Assembly: GCA_022606135.1 (NCBI GenBank)
Contig: JABYQN010000001.1
Coordinates: 2,170,001-2,234,000, forward strand
Length of the DNA stretch: 64,000 nucleotides
Reading direction: 5' to 3'
From: Fomes fomentarius
Lineage: Eukaryota; Basidiomycota; Agaricomycetes; Polyporales; Polyporaceae
Shown: positions 49,381-60,579 of the stretch, piece after piece
Layout: each line of letters starts with the position of its first letter
Position numbering within the stretch: position 1 is the stretch's first letter
Position numbers and translations under genes: made by a program
Notes under the pieces: model-generated
Databases searched by the model: none
What the model saw: only the letters and a program-made list of their open reading frames with translations
Told to the model about the DNA's origin: nothing

Positions 49381-52300
49381 CTACACTCCCGCCAACTTCT
49401 TCAGCGTGCTGAACTCCTGGGCGCCCGTGGCCTTGCACAGGGCGTAGAAGCGCGAGTTCAGGTCAGACAGGAGGACCGTCGGCTTGTCGAACTCCACGAT
49501 GCGACCTTGGTCGAGAAGCATGACCTGCGACGTACGGGGAAGGGCGGAAACGCGTTAGTTGGGAAAGCCTCAGGATTTGATGCGCGAGCCTAGATATATA
49601 TATAGCTGCCAGCTACTACCGCGTACCTTGTCATAGTCGATGATGGTCCGCAGACGGTGGGCGATCGTCAGGATTGTGCTATGGGCGAACCCTCTGCATT
49701 GCGCAGGAGAAAGCGGAGGCGTCAGAACACTGGGCTGGTGGCACTTCTAGGTGAAAGATATCGAATGGTGCGCTTACTGTCGGATGGTCTTCCCAATGAG
49801 TTCGTCCGTGGCGTAGTCGACGCTGAAGCGGAAGCAGAAGCAGTCAGTAAAGTACTTGTTGCGACGGCCATGTCGGCTGCTCACCTTGCAGTAGCCTGTG
49901 ATAATGAGCACCATTAGTAGCTACCTCAGCAAAAAGTATATAGGACGTACCTCGTCCATGACAAGGACCTTTGAGCGCTTCAAGATAGCGCGAGCCATGC
50001 ACAGCAATTGCTTTTCACTGGATGGATGGCGAGACCATGTCAAAAAACACGGGGAATAGGCAGAGAGGAGGGCCATACCCGGTGGAGAAGTTCTCTCCGC
50101 CCTCCGAAACGGGAGAGTCCAAGTTCCGGAAGACATTCGCGTTGATATCCGGAATCTCCTCAGCATCGTCTTCAGAAGGAATGAGGTGCACGCGACGGAG
50201 TGCCTCGTACTTAGCAAGTAGCCACAGTGAGACAAGTGCTGCCAGTGAGACAGGGAGTAGCTGTCATACGTACAATCTCGGCATCCTCGTACTCGTTAAT
50301 CACGTCCAAAGTGGAACGCAGTGTGCCGCTCAGGATCGTGGGGTCCTCTAATAAAGCGGAGCAAAATGTTAATCAGGGACACCAAGCACCGAGCCCGAGG
50401 TAGCAACTGTTACTCACGGGGAATGATGGTGAGCCTGCTCCGTAGGTCCGTCAGACCAACCTTGGCGATGTCTAGACCATCGACGAGGATGCGACCCTCT
50501 GTTGGCTCAATAAAACGGAAGAACGACAGCGCCAAAGTACTTTTGCCGGACCCAGTGCGTCCGAGGATGCCGACCTTCTCGCCGGGCTTGATCTCAAAGG
50601 TCAGATTGTGGAGAACATTGGGCAATCCCGGCTATAGTGATGATACCTTCATGAATCGATTTGTATATATGAAGAGAGGAAAGCATACTGCGTAGCGGAT
50701 GACGAGGTTCTCGCACTGGATGGCGCCCTCGCTCGGCCAATTTGCGGGAGGCCGCGGTTCAATGTAATCAAATGATTCTCTTGGAAGGTCAGAGAACTCT
50801 TTGACGCGTTCAACCGCGACCTAGAAGAAGCGAAAGGTGAGTAACTGTGCTGTAAGGGGAGGCATAGTACGGCAAACTCACTAATGATTGCTCGAGCGCG
50901 ACGTAACGGTGAGTCTGGGAGCACATAAAGCTAAGCGACGGGAAACCTCGTAGGAAGAGTCATAATTACCATTGAGATCATCTGTGACACATTAGGGTCA
51001 GTCGCCCTCGCCGCAGCACGATGAGTGAAGGTCACATACGTCGATGAGGAGGGACGATGCCAGAGTAAGGGCGAAACCAGCCAAAGAAGCATCGATACTG
51101 GGGGTTAGGACGGAGACAAGTGCTGTAGTGCCCAAGACAGCGCTCGTGAGCAAGCTGAACCGACAGCTGAGCCAGCGATTTACTACGTAATCAGCGTTTG
51201 TGAGTTCACGTCTGACAATAAGCAGCGATGCAAACCTCCAAACATCCAGAAGAAGGGGCTCGTGTTCTGTGTGGGATTGATGTCATATCAATTTGTACTC
51301 TACCAGAGTTTGTTCTACGTACCGTGTCCATGAAACGAAGCATGTCCCTGAGGAATTTGGATGAAGCACCAAAGGCACGGATGACAGCAACACCAGCAAT
51401 GGTCTCCCCGTATATTGTGTACAGTGGTGAACGAGTGACAGAATCTTTGAATGAATATGAGGTCAACATAGTAGTGCCGTACACGCGAACGCAACACACC
51501 CAATCGGCGCAGGTCCCGAGACGTTTGACTGTAAACCCTTCCGGCTGCACACAACAGTTCGCATTAGCCATGACATCAATACGATGTACAAACACACTCA
51601 CTAATGTAGAACAAGAAGGCAAAAACAGCAGCAGCGAGCACGAACGCCGGCCCGCCCACGATTGACATGGTTATCACTGTTGTCAGGACACCAAGACCAT
51701 GTATAATACTGCGAGCGAAGCTGTTAGGTAAGTTGCTGTCCACTCCTGCAGAGAATTTGAGATATCGATATTGTAACATGATTCAAGCCGATGATACCTT
51801 CGAAGTCCTTCCCGAAGCGGTTCAGTAACCGTCCCCTGGAAGAGGTGTCATGGAATCGGATGTTTGCAAAGAGAACGCTTTCAAGTAGCCCTGCATTGAT
51901 CTAAGTCCATAACTGAGCTCAGAAGAAACGAGATATACTGACTGGTGTACAACTCCATAGATGCGTGGATGCCACCGTGGTCTATGACGTCATAAGCAAA
52001 TGCAGCCGCAATGACCGGAAAGATGAACTTGCACACAACAAACCACCGCGACGTGGTGATAACCAATCCAAATGCGCAGATCTGTATGATAATGCTTTAG
52101 TCAGATGTGGACAGAGACGTCGATAGTCAGCAGACATACCGCGGCATAGAAAACGATATAGAAGGTCGAACTGTGGCTCGGCTCTGCGTCACGATAGGCC
52201 GATGTCCAGATCCTGCAGTATTGGGTTAATGGGATGCCATATTATGTCAGAGATGCACTGGTCTGTACCGTAGCCAACCGTTCTCCAGGATGGGCGTAAC

Positions 52301-55300
52301 AGCAGCGAGACCCAAAGCCACTACATATGTGAACCAGAACCCGTAGCCACCACATGCCTTCAAGTATGTTGTCCATATGTCCTTGTCAATATGACCTACC
52401 GCCCTCTTCTCGTCCTCGACCACCTTCCTCGGAGGTTTCTTGACCGGCATTGTTCCATTTCCGCCTGGTGACGTTTCCGATGGCGCACCTGACGATGGGG
52501 CTGCGGACTGGAACATGACAGAATCCTCGATTGCGACTTCTGCAAGATTTTCGACTTCGGGCTTGTGTGGAGCGTCCTCTTTCTTCTCGGCGCCGTCTGG
52601 GACACCGAGCTGCACGAGCGTCTGGTACACTTGGGAGCGCTGGAAGCTGTCGTAGTCACCAGAGTATTGGAGCTGTCCGTTGTCGAGAGAGACGATGTAT
52701 TGAGCCCCAGCCGCGCACAGTTGAATATGGTGGGACACTAGAATGACGGTGCGCCCATGCATCAGGTCGCCCTTGAGGCATTGATAGTACAGGTGGTGTG
52801 CGGTGTGCGCGTCCACTGTTATAACAGATGAACACGGGCGGGCACCGGTTCAAGTTGCAATATCAACGTACCAGCGGACAAGACGTCATCCAAGAAGAGC
52901 GTGGAAGCGCGCGAGTACATAGCGCGAGCAAGAGAGACTATGGAGAACACATCAATCAGTACACAGCAGGTAACGGTCGATAACATGCCCGATGCCTACC
53001 TCGCGCCTTTTGGCCTCCAGACAAGTTTACCTGAAATTAACGATGAGGATACACAGCCGACAGAGATGACATGAACACTTACACCCTGTTCACCAATTTC
53101 GGAGTCATCCCCATCTTCCAGGATCTCAAGATCGCTCAATAAAGCACAAGCCTGCGACTGATATCAGCCAGTATCGCCGGGATGAGGACATTTTTTGCAC
53201 CTCAAGAGTCTTATGATAACGCTCCTCCACGTATGGGAGGTTAAATAGAATGTTGTCTGACGTCCATCCTTCAGCCAGCGGACATGGTAGATCAATGAAA
53301 GACAGTCACCTTTGATCGAGGCGTTGCGCAACCACGCCGATTGCGGGACATACGCGCCAGCGCCCTGCACAATCCACTCTTCTTCCGGAGCCACCGAGCT
53401 CGCCAAGGACGCAAGGGTGTTTGGCGGTGTTCGCGAGCAGAACACCTCTCCTGAGAGGACGTCCGCCTCGCCCAGGAGCGCCAGGAGGAGGAGGGTTTTA
53501 CCGCTACCGAGCTTACCACAGATCAGCGAGAGCTCGCCTTGCGGGAACTCCAGTGTCAGGTTCTTCAAGATAAATTGGTAGTTGAGCGTAGAAGTGGCTG
53601 AAGGTTGAGTTCTGGCGTCTTTTACAATAGAGCCATTTTGCGCCCAGGTGACGGTAGCAGAACGCAAAGAAATTGGGTGAGGTCGACCGTCGAGAGGCGC
53701 GACGGGTGCCACCTCCGCACCCAGTAGATAGGTTTCAATGCGGCGCAGGGATACGGCGGACTGGAACAAACTGATCAATGTCTCGGGAATGACATTCATG
53801 GCATACTTCATCTCGTTGAACACTTGATTGCAGCTATGTCAGTGTTGTTGTCAGATACCCAGATTCGGAGACGTACCGCCAATGGATGTAAAGGCAATGG
53901 ACGGCGTGAGCGTTTGTTGCCGGATGACGGTGAAGTGCCAGAACGTGGCTAAAGTCACCAAGATCGGGGAGCCATTCCTAGTTCATCTAAGTGCACCGTT
54001 CCTGCAGTGCGAAATGACGATAACTAACCAGATTGCGTTGAAGAGCACTTCGATAGTATAGTTCTTCTTTTGGTACTTGAGTTCGCGTGCGCGGATCTCA
54101 TGTACCCGGCGTTCAAAGCTACGTTCCCATGCCATATACTGAGAACACAACATTACTATCTCCATCGGATCAACAATCCCATATCGTACACACCTTTATC
54201 ATCCGGATGCCTCCCAGAATCTGCCAGTGTGATAGGGAGTGAGGGATACAGTGCAGAAGAGAGCAAGAGCATACTGACTTCATTCATCAGAGATACTCGC
54301 TCATCACGAGCTTTCATGAGCTTCTTCTGCGTCCCCAGCACGACAGTACCAGCAAAGTGATTGAGGGGTAAGAAGGCGATGATCACCGCCAGCCCAACAA
54401 AGCACGATGAACCTAAAAGGTAGTACAGGAACCACGTAGCGATGGCGATTTCGAGCGGGGCATCAATGACCGAGAAGAGGTGCTGAGCGAACCCGGCTAT
54501 GCGATCGACGTCTGTAGTCATGAGCGTCATAATCTGTGCCTTGCTTGAGAACTCCACAGCATCTTTTGCAGCGTTTCCGGTGTCGTCATCGTCGCCAGTC
54601 AAGGACGCGATATCCTTGCGCACCAGGGTCTTCGCAAAAAGGATGGAGTTCAGCTGGGCACGGAAGCGGACTTGAAGTGTGGTCGTCGAGAGTGTCCAAA
54701 GGTGAGCCGTCACTATATGGGGTCCCGTTTCAGTTTGGAATTACCTTGCAACGACAAAGACAACAGCGGTTGACTCACGAAGATGCACTGCAGCATCACT
54801 GACGAAGATTCCTACAGCGTAGAGGACTCCCCACTCCTTCGCCTCCCGGGTGGCATCGACCTCCAGGTAATGTATGACTCGCTGTATGAAGAACGCAGGG
54901 ACGTAGAAGAGACCGGAAGCTATGACAGCTATCACTACTATCGTGGTCAACGAACTGGCATTGACGCGGAGGAGACGATATGCCAACTCGACGCCGGAGC
55001 CCGGCTTCGGCGACGAGACACCGATGCGGGACCCCCAGCGTCTGGTTGCAGCACGCATCCTCGCGTACAACACGGTGGCTCGCATGTCTGCTGCGAGGAT
55101 CGGCAAATCTCCGATGTCTAAGCTCTCGACGGTCTTTCCGAGCATGACGACAGACGTCATGTATGAGAAGAGGATGATACCGAGCACAGAGTCGCCTGGG
55201 ATTATTGGCGGTAATGAGTTTGGCTCTGTTGGACAAAGGAGATCACACTTACTTGTAACACCGGAAACATTGTTCTCGTTCTTGGAAGTGACTCTCGACG

Positions 55301-56004
55301 AGCCGTTCACGAAGTAGATATCATCGGCTGGGAAGTGTAGCTTTGGACCACGAGGGATCGTTACATTAATGGCAAGAGCGCAGAAGTACAACGCATGAAC
55401 CGTATACCAGAGAGCCAGTATGGTGACGTCAGCGGCCAGCGATCGGGATGCGACAGGTAAGGGCGAAGACGGAAGTATGGCGGAGTTTGTGTAGAGAGCT
55501 GTAGCTAGACCAGTGAGTGCGGACAGATGTATGACCGAATGAGCGTGTTTCGATCCAGTTTGGCCGATCGCACGAACGGAAAGAACGGATGCGTAGAGCG
55601 CGAAGATGACATGAAGAGCATAGGCGGCCATGCTTTGACGATCGATCTGTATGATGGACCAGCCTAGGCAAATGGACTGAATGACCAGAATGAGTACCAA
55701 AACGACGCTCGACGCTCGCTTTCGTAGCCGCATCTGCCATGAACTGTGGGTGAGCCTAATAGACCTTGTGAGTCGGGGAATATCCAACCTTCGTCCAGAA
55801 CCTGGTCTCATCCACAGGGATGCCATCAATGAAGTCTTCTGGCTTCGTCACGTCGAACGGATCTGACAGAAGACTGGTAGCCCCATCTTCAGGTATTGGA
55901 AATGCCGTCGTCGCTTTCTTGCCAGGTGCCAAAGACCAAGCGGCAAGACTGGCAACGAGTCCTGCGGCGAGTGCGACAGCGGCGGTGAGCTGATACTGTG
56001 GCAT
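49381..56004 (-). CDS. Full-length ABCC-type (MRP-like) ABC transporter
   Basis: ATP-driven exporter with an extra N-terminal membrane domain (TMD0), two membrane domains and two ATP-binding domains; about 1,450-1,500 residues and over 20 introns. It starts MPQYQLTAAVALAAGLVASL. TMD0 contains SVVLVLILVIQSICLGW and SVIHLSALTGLATALY. NBD1: Walker A LICGKLGSGKTLLLLALLGE, signature VNLSGGQKAR, Walker B LFLDDVLSAVDAHTAHHLYY, switch VSHHIQLC; the usual catalytic Glu is Asp. NBD2: Walker A ILGRTGSGKSTLALSFFRF, signature-like FSTGEKQLLCMARAIL, Walker B VLVMDEATASVDYAT. The ATAS part comes from an 11-nt microexon. The last exon ends GAQEFSTLKKLAGV. The group resembles fungal bile-acid/conjugate transporters; substrate unknown. 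Confidence 0.93.
49885..49895 (-). other. 11-nt microexon in the ABC transporter gene
   Basis: On the minus strand, cag precedes GCTACTGCAAG, which is followed by gtgagc. Joining to the flanking exons gives Asp-Glu/Ala-Thr-Ala-Ser/Val-Asp, exactly the D-loop after the Walker B Glu. Skipping it would break the frame in NBD2. Confidence 0.8.
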
Positions 56005-57404
56005 ATGTTCTTGCTTGCGACGCTGCGTTGTTGAGGGGTGGTTTGATGGCGCAATCTCATACTGGATTCATACTTGAAGGGTGTGACACACGAGGCGCTA
56101 ATAGCAAAGGGCCGGTACCGCAACTACTGCGTATAGCCGCGGAGTCATACGAGTCGTGATGGAGCCAGGACGGCCTTCGTGGGTCTGAGGTCCTTGACGC
56201 ACTCATTCTGTCTTCCAACGGCCGACGGCCTGAGCGCTACTATAAAATGGGAACTCATCATCGTCATCATCATCGTCGTCATCATCATCATCATCACCAA
56301 CGGCCCTACTTACAGTTTTGACGAGAGGGCGGCCCTTTCTCTGACAATGTCGACGCAAGAGTGGCTATCGACCTTGCCAGCGCCCTGACGTATTCGGAGA
56401 ATGTCACCTTCCTTTTCGCGCCTAATCTTAGTATCGGTCAGTTTGTTATCCCAGCAGATATTTCAAGTTGTATTGAGTACTTGTGAGGCTTGAGCTTGGG
56501 CTGGCTGGCTGGCTGGAAGCTGCTGCAAGGGGTCAATGTCGCCATCGCGCGCTCAATCGTCATAAAGTGTTCTTTGGCAGTAAGGGAGGGCAACCAGGAG
56601 GCCTCAACTGCCGCTGGTGTTGCAATTGTGCGATGGATGACAGTTGCAAATTTACGAACTATTGCCGTTCCTTGGACAGAGCTATGAGAGCGGAGTTCAA
56701 GTTTGTGCAAGAACTGGGATGTGTCTGTTACAGCGCAGTCACGGTACCGTCACCGTGAGATGACATGTCACCACAGGCGCTTGTATACCTCTCATTACCA
56801 CCATCTTCATGTCAACCGTACTCAGAGACGGCCAGCTTCTTCGCTCGCTTGGCTCTGTCAATTATAATGAAGACTCTAGGTACACACGCACAGCCCGAGA
56901 AGGTCACGCAAGCGGATAACATCACTTAGTACAAGGTACAACAACATGTGGTCCATTGTTATTTGCCCACCAACACCAGACGCCCAGCTATTGTTCTCCT
57001 GCTAGCCATTGTCCTTCGCGTGTCAACTTCCCGGACCACCTCGCTTTTAAAGGCGACTATGCGCTCGCCACTCCTTTGTGGCCCCGGGGGTCAGCTTAGA
57101 CTGCTTTAGTTTGCTTTGCAACGTCCACCTTTTACGTCCGCTAGACGTCCTTTTGGTTCCGTCGACCACTCCATATCCTCGACCTTTAAAGTGCTCTGCT
57201 CTTTCGGTCGCCCCACCAGCTCAGCTCTTTGGTACTCACTCCGTTCTACGCACACCCAGGCCCCTGACGTTCCTTCGAGTTCACCGCCTGTGTGTCTATC
57301 TGTTGTCGCTCTCTGCCACGCTCATCCGACCACGACCACACCTCGCTCTCGTGTCTGCACGACCATATCTATCCTATCTCCATCAGCGTTCACCAAGAGC
57401 CGTA
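56005..57404. promoter_or_regulatory. Divergent region between ABC transporter and four-helix protein B
   Basis: 1.4 kb without a recognisable gene. It contains a TATAAAA at 56241 on the + strand with no gene close enough to use it, a TCA/TCG trinucleotide repeat, a short CTGG repeat at about 56502-56516, and a CT-rich leader at about 57080-57400 before the rightward gene. It must hold the promoters of both flanking genes. Confidence 0.5.
56255..56296 (+). repeat. TCA/TCG trinucleotide microsatellite
   Basis: Fourteen tandem units of TCA with three TCG variants, 42 bp. Such repeats vary easily between strains. Confidence 0.9.
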
Positions 57405-58923
57405 ATGTTCGGACGATTCTCCCACTCCTGCGAGATGCGGAATCCATTCATCGTCCTCCGCTTCGTGTTGTTCGGTATGTAATCCAGACCCGGTCCCGTG
57501 AAGCAAGCTCTAACCCACCTCACGGACAGCTATCTTAATCTATGTTAATATTCTCTGTCTCGGTTTTGCCGGATGGAACTTGACGGAAATCAAGGATCTG
57601 CACATCCACGGTGAGCATCCTCAGTCTTGCGTCTGTGACTTCCATTAACCATTAGCTAGTCCTTGGCTCGCCAACGTTTGTGGTCTTCAACTCATGTTCC
57701 CTTGTTCTCTTATTGGTCGCGTGAGTGTTGAGTTACCTTTACGTGCTACGTCATCCACTAATTCGAGTGTCACTTAGTTGCCTTGCGTCGTCCTGGTTTG
57801 CAACTCGACCGATCGACAAGGTGCACTATGAATGCGCGTGGACCGGCGTCATGTCCGCGCTGCAGTTGGCCAGTTCCTTCGCCATCACCGTGAACGGGCC
57901 CCCCGTTCTATGCCAGGGCATCAGCATCACCGCATGCGCTTCTTCGTCCCTCACCGTCGCACTATCCTGGATCTCGTGCATGATTTGTACGTGTTCTTAC
58001 CTTCCATGCTGCGCATGCGAGCTGAGCTGACATCGGTTGCTCTAGTGTTATTGTACTCTTTCTCTCTTCTCACGACCGCCGTCACACACATGAGTGTCAT
58101 CCCCGACGTCTGGACGGCTTCCATCCGTTCCATCCCGTGGTTCGTCCAGCCGACCATCTCAGTAGAGTCCCGCCCCGTCTACAGCGAGAAGGTGCGGCGC
58201 CATTCAGACGTGGTCGTCGATATCAAGCGCGCATCCGTGTACCACTCGACGCCCATCTACGAGCAGCACACTAAGGCCCTGCCCCCATCTCCTTCTCCCA
58301 TGCCCCAGTCCCCATTGGAACTCCCGAAGTTCCCTTCAACGCCTACTTCTCCGGTCTGGCCGCCCCGCAAGGGCTCCGCAGGCTCCTTCGACTCCGTCGC
58401 ATTCGGGCCCATCGGACGGCGCACGACATGGACTAGCCGCGTGCTCAACGGCGCCGCCTCGCTCTCGCACAAGTATAGCAACGAGAGCATGCGCCCGAAC
58501 TGGGCCAAGCGCGGCGCGGCACGGCGCGGGGTGGACCTCCCGTTCTCCATGCCGCGCTTCTCGCTGAAGACCCCGCCGCCCGTGCGCCCGCTCCGGCCAC
58601 TCAAGCTCAAGTCGTGCTGGAGCCAGTCGACGATGTCCCCGCCGCCCGTACCCACCATGCCACCTAGGGCACGCGTCTCGAACACGGCGACGACGACGAC
58701 CCCAGCTCCGGGTCCGTTGGACACCTCCCTCTCGCCCACGAGCACGTTCTATATCGACCTGGAGCGCGCAGCCGTTGTGTCCATGGGCCCCGTCGCCACC
58801 CGTCCGATGTCGTACGGGATGTTCCCGGAGGATGTGATGGACCCCGACCAGCCCATCACGCGATCGCAGCGTACTGAGTGGGTGCGGGCAGACTCTCCGG
58901 CATCGTCGTTAAAGTCGCGCTGA
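57405..58923 (+). CDS. Four-helix membrane protein with long Ser/Pro-rich basic tail (paralogue B)
   Basis: No assigned function; related in layout to the gene at 47269. Exon one encodes MFGRFSHSCEMRNPFIVLRF. Spliced helices are VLFAILIYVNILCLGFAGW (TM1), SPTFVVFNSCSLVLLLVA (TM2), GVMSALQLASSFAITV (TM3) and LTVALSWISCMILLLYSFSL (TM4), with a Cys-bearing segment PPVLCQGISITAC between the last two. The tail, about 280 residues, is Pro/Ser/Arg-rich (ALPPSPSPMPQSPLELPKFP) and includes a basic segment NWAKRGAARRG. Five introns, about 430 residues. Both paralogues have a Pro-Trp-Phe just after TM4 (TYPWF here SIPWF). The function could be as a plasma-membrane organiser of MARVEL type, but this is a guess. 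Confidence 0.75.
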
Positions 58924-59320
58924 AGACCTCAACCACTCCTCCTGCGTTGCTCCGCGCCGATAACACTCATCCGGGATCCCATTCGGCCTGTGTATTGGCT
59001 CCCCTCGTGGCAGACATTGGACTTGACGTTCCTGCTGTGACATTGATGCCACCCACGAACTCATCGCTAGTCGAGATATACGTTTCCCTCTTCTTTTGCC
59101 CTTTCTCATCACATCCACACCAACACCACAAACTTCACTTCTTTTGTAGTTTTTAGCACACCGGACTGTATCAATTAGAGGATATATCTACCACGACGTC
59201 CTGTAGCGACGAGAACATTGTAGCCTGTACATAGCACGCATCCTAATTGTATCCCAAGTGTTCCCCGTGCGTATGTGCGCCCGGATATATCAATATAAGT
59301 ACCGAGCACATGGATTTGTG
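58924..59320. other. Convergent 3' region
   Basis: Between the 3' ends of the four-helix protein B gene and the proton-channel gene. No gene is visible. Confidence 0.5.
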
Positions 59321-60299
59321 CTAGAGGTCTTCGCGTGCATCCGCCACTTCGTCTTGGTTTTGCTCGAACCGCGCAACGCGCGCGCGTAGTTGCTGGGTTT
59401 CGTTGCGCGCGACTTGGAGGGAGGACAGTGCTTGTCTGAGTTGTTCCTTAGTCTCGGCAAGGTCCTTGGCTTGCTCTTCGTCGAGTTCTCCGGCACCAAC
59501 CGCGATGCCTAGCAAGACAAGTCACCATCAGCACTAGGATAGGGATGCGAACATGGCAGTCGGGCGTGAAGGAGAGGCTTGATTGCATTCATTGACACTT
59601 GTACAGAAACATACTGCGTAGGTGCTACGAAGTATTGTGTGGTTCCCCCCCTTCCCATCTGAGTAGCATTCGCCTCCCACCCGTCTCCTTCCACATGCCT
59701 TACGATGAGAGAAACCAGGATGATTTGTGCACTCACCCTGTACCAGCTTCACAAGCCGCCACAACCGCAAGATGATGAGCAGTGAGGCGAGCTCCCTCTC
59801 TCGTCCGCGCAATACGACCTCGAGCACGAACGTCGTCACGATGACGATCGCATCAAAGAAGTGCAGGGCGGCGTGCGGGACGGGTCCAAAGGGGTTGTAG
59901 TTCTGCAGCCCTATGGCCCATATGCTGAGGGGGATTTCGACGAGGAAGAAGGTGGTGATTGCGAGGGAGACTTGGGCGAGGATGTTGAGCCAGACGGGTG
60001 TGTCTGGTCCCTCGATGGGCGTGCATTCGGCGGAGAGGAAGGTGTAGGCGAGGTCGGCCAGTACGCATGCGGAGTCAATCAGAACCTGTTGAGCATGCAA
60101 AGTGGTTGGCACGGTGGGAGTCAGTTGAGAGCAGGGATGTACTGGCCAGAGTTATGACGGTGTAATGTAGTGGGGCTGATTCAAGGACTTCGGCTGTGCG
60201 GAGTCTGGCTCGTTTGTGGCAGCTCTGGGGGCTGGATGACTGAGACTCGAGGCGGTGGCCGACATCAGAAGAGGAAAGGAGAGGGTCCTGCTCAGACAT
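59321..60299 (-). CDS. Voltage-gated proton channel (Hv1/HVCN1 family)
   Basis: Voltage-sensor-only channel that exports protons across the plasma membrane. Exons 60147-60299, 59737-60085 and 59321-59508 sum to 690 nt, or 229 residues. S1 is YTVITLVLIDSACVLADLAY and holds the Asp expected for proton selectivity. S2 contains FFLVEIPLSIWAIG, S3 HFFDAIVIVTTFVLEVVL, and S4 LLIILRLWRLVKLVQG with gating charges R-x-x-R-x-x-K. A C-terminal coiled coil (ETKEQLRQALSSLQVARNET) is the likely dimerisation region. The N-terminus has a dileucine-like EQDPLLSSS. The first intron is best read as GC-AG (60086-60146). A GT alternative shortens S1. Functional fungal Hv1 proteins are known from Aspergillus and Suillus. 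Confidence 0.9.
60086..60146 (-). other. Candidate GC-AG intron in the proton-channel gene (61 nt)
   Basis: Donor CTG/GCCAGT and acceptor ACAG/GTTCTG keep the frame and give a complete S1 helix (VITLVLID). It matches the U1 consensus at six of nine positions. The nearest in-frame GT donor (ACC/GTCATA) matches at three. Confidence 0.55.
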
Positions 60300-60579
60300 G
60301 TCGCTGTCCCGTACCGACGAACAGTCAGTCGACCATCCAGTTGCAGCAAGTTGTCTGGCGCCCGCCACCCCGAGCGCTTGGCAAGAAGTCGCGTTAGTGG
60401 TGGTCAGATGACTTGATGACGCGGTCACACTATATACTTATGTATCGTGCACCACCTGGCTTGTGATTATAGGCCGGTTTCGGCCGCGCTGAGGGTCTCA
60501 CCTCAGGGAAGTCGGGAACTTCGAACTATCCATACAATAGTCCTACTACTCCTTGTGACTGCAGTTTGAACTGAACACC
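60300..60579. promoter_or_regulatory. Divergent promoter (proton channel / alpha-beta hydrolase)
   Basis: 280 bp between two divergent start codons. A TATATA-like run at about 60428-60440 could serve either gene. Confidence 0.4.

Noticed and set aside
56241..56247. TATAAAA as a core promoter
   Set aside because: The next supported + strand start codon is over 1.1 kb away.
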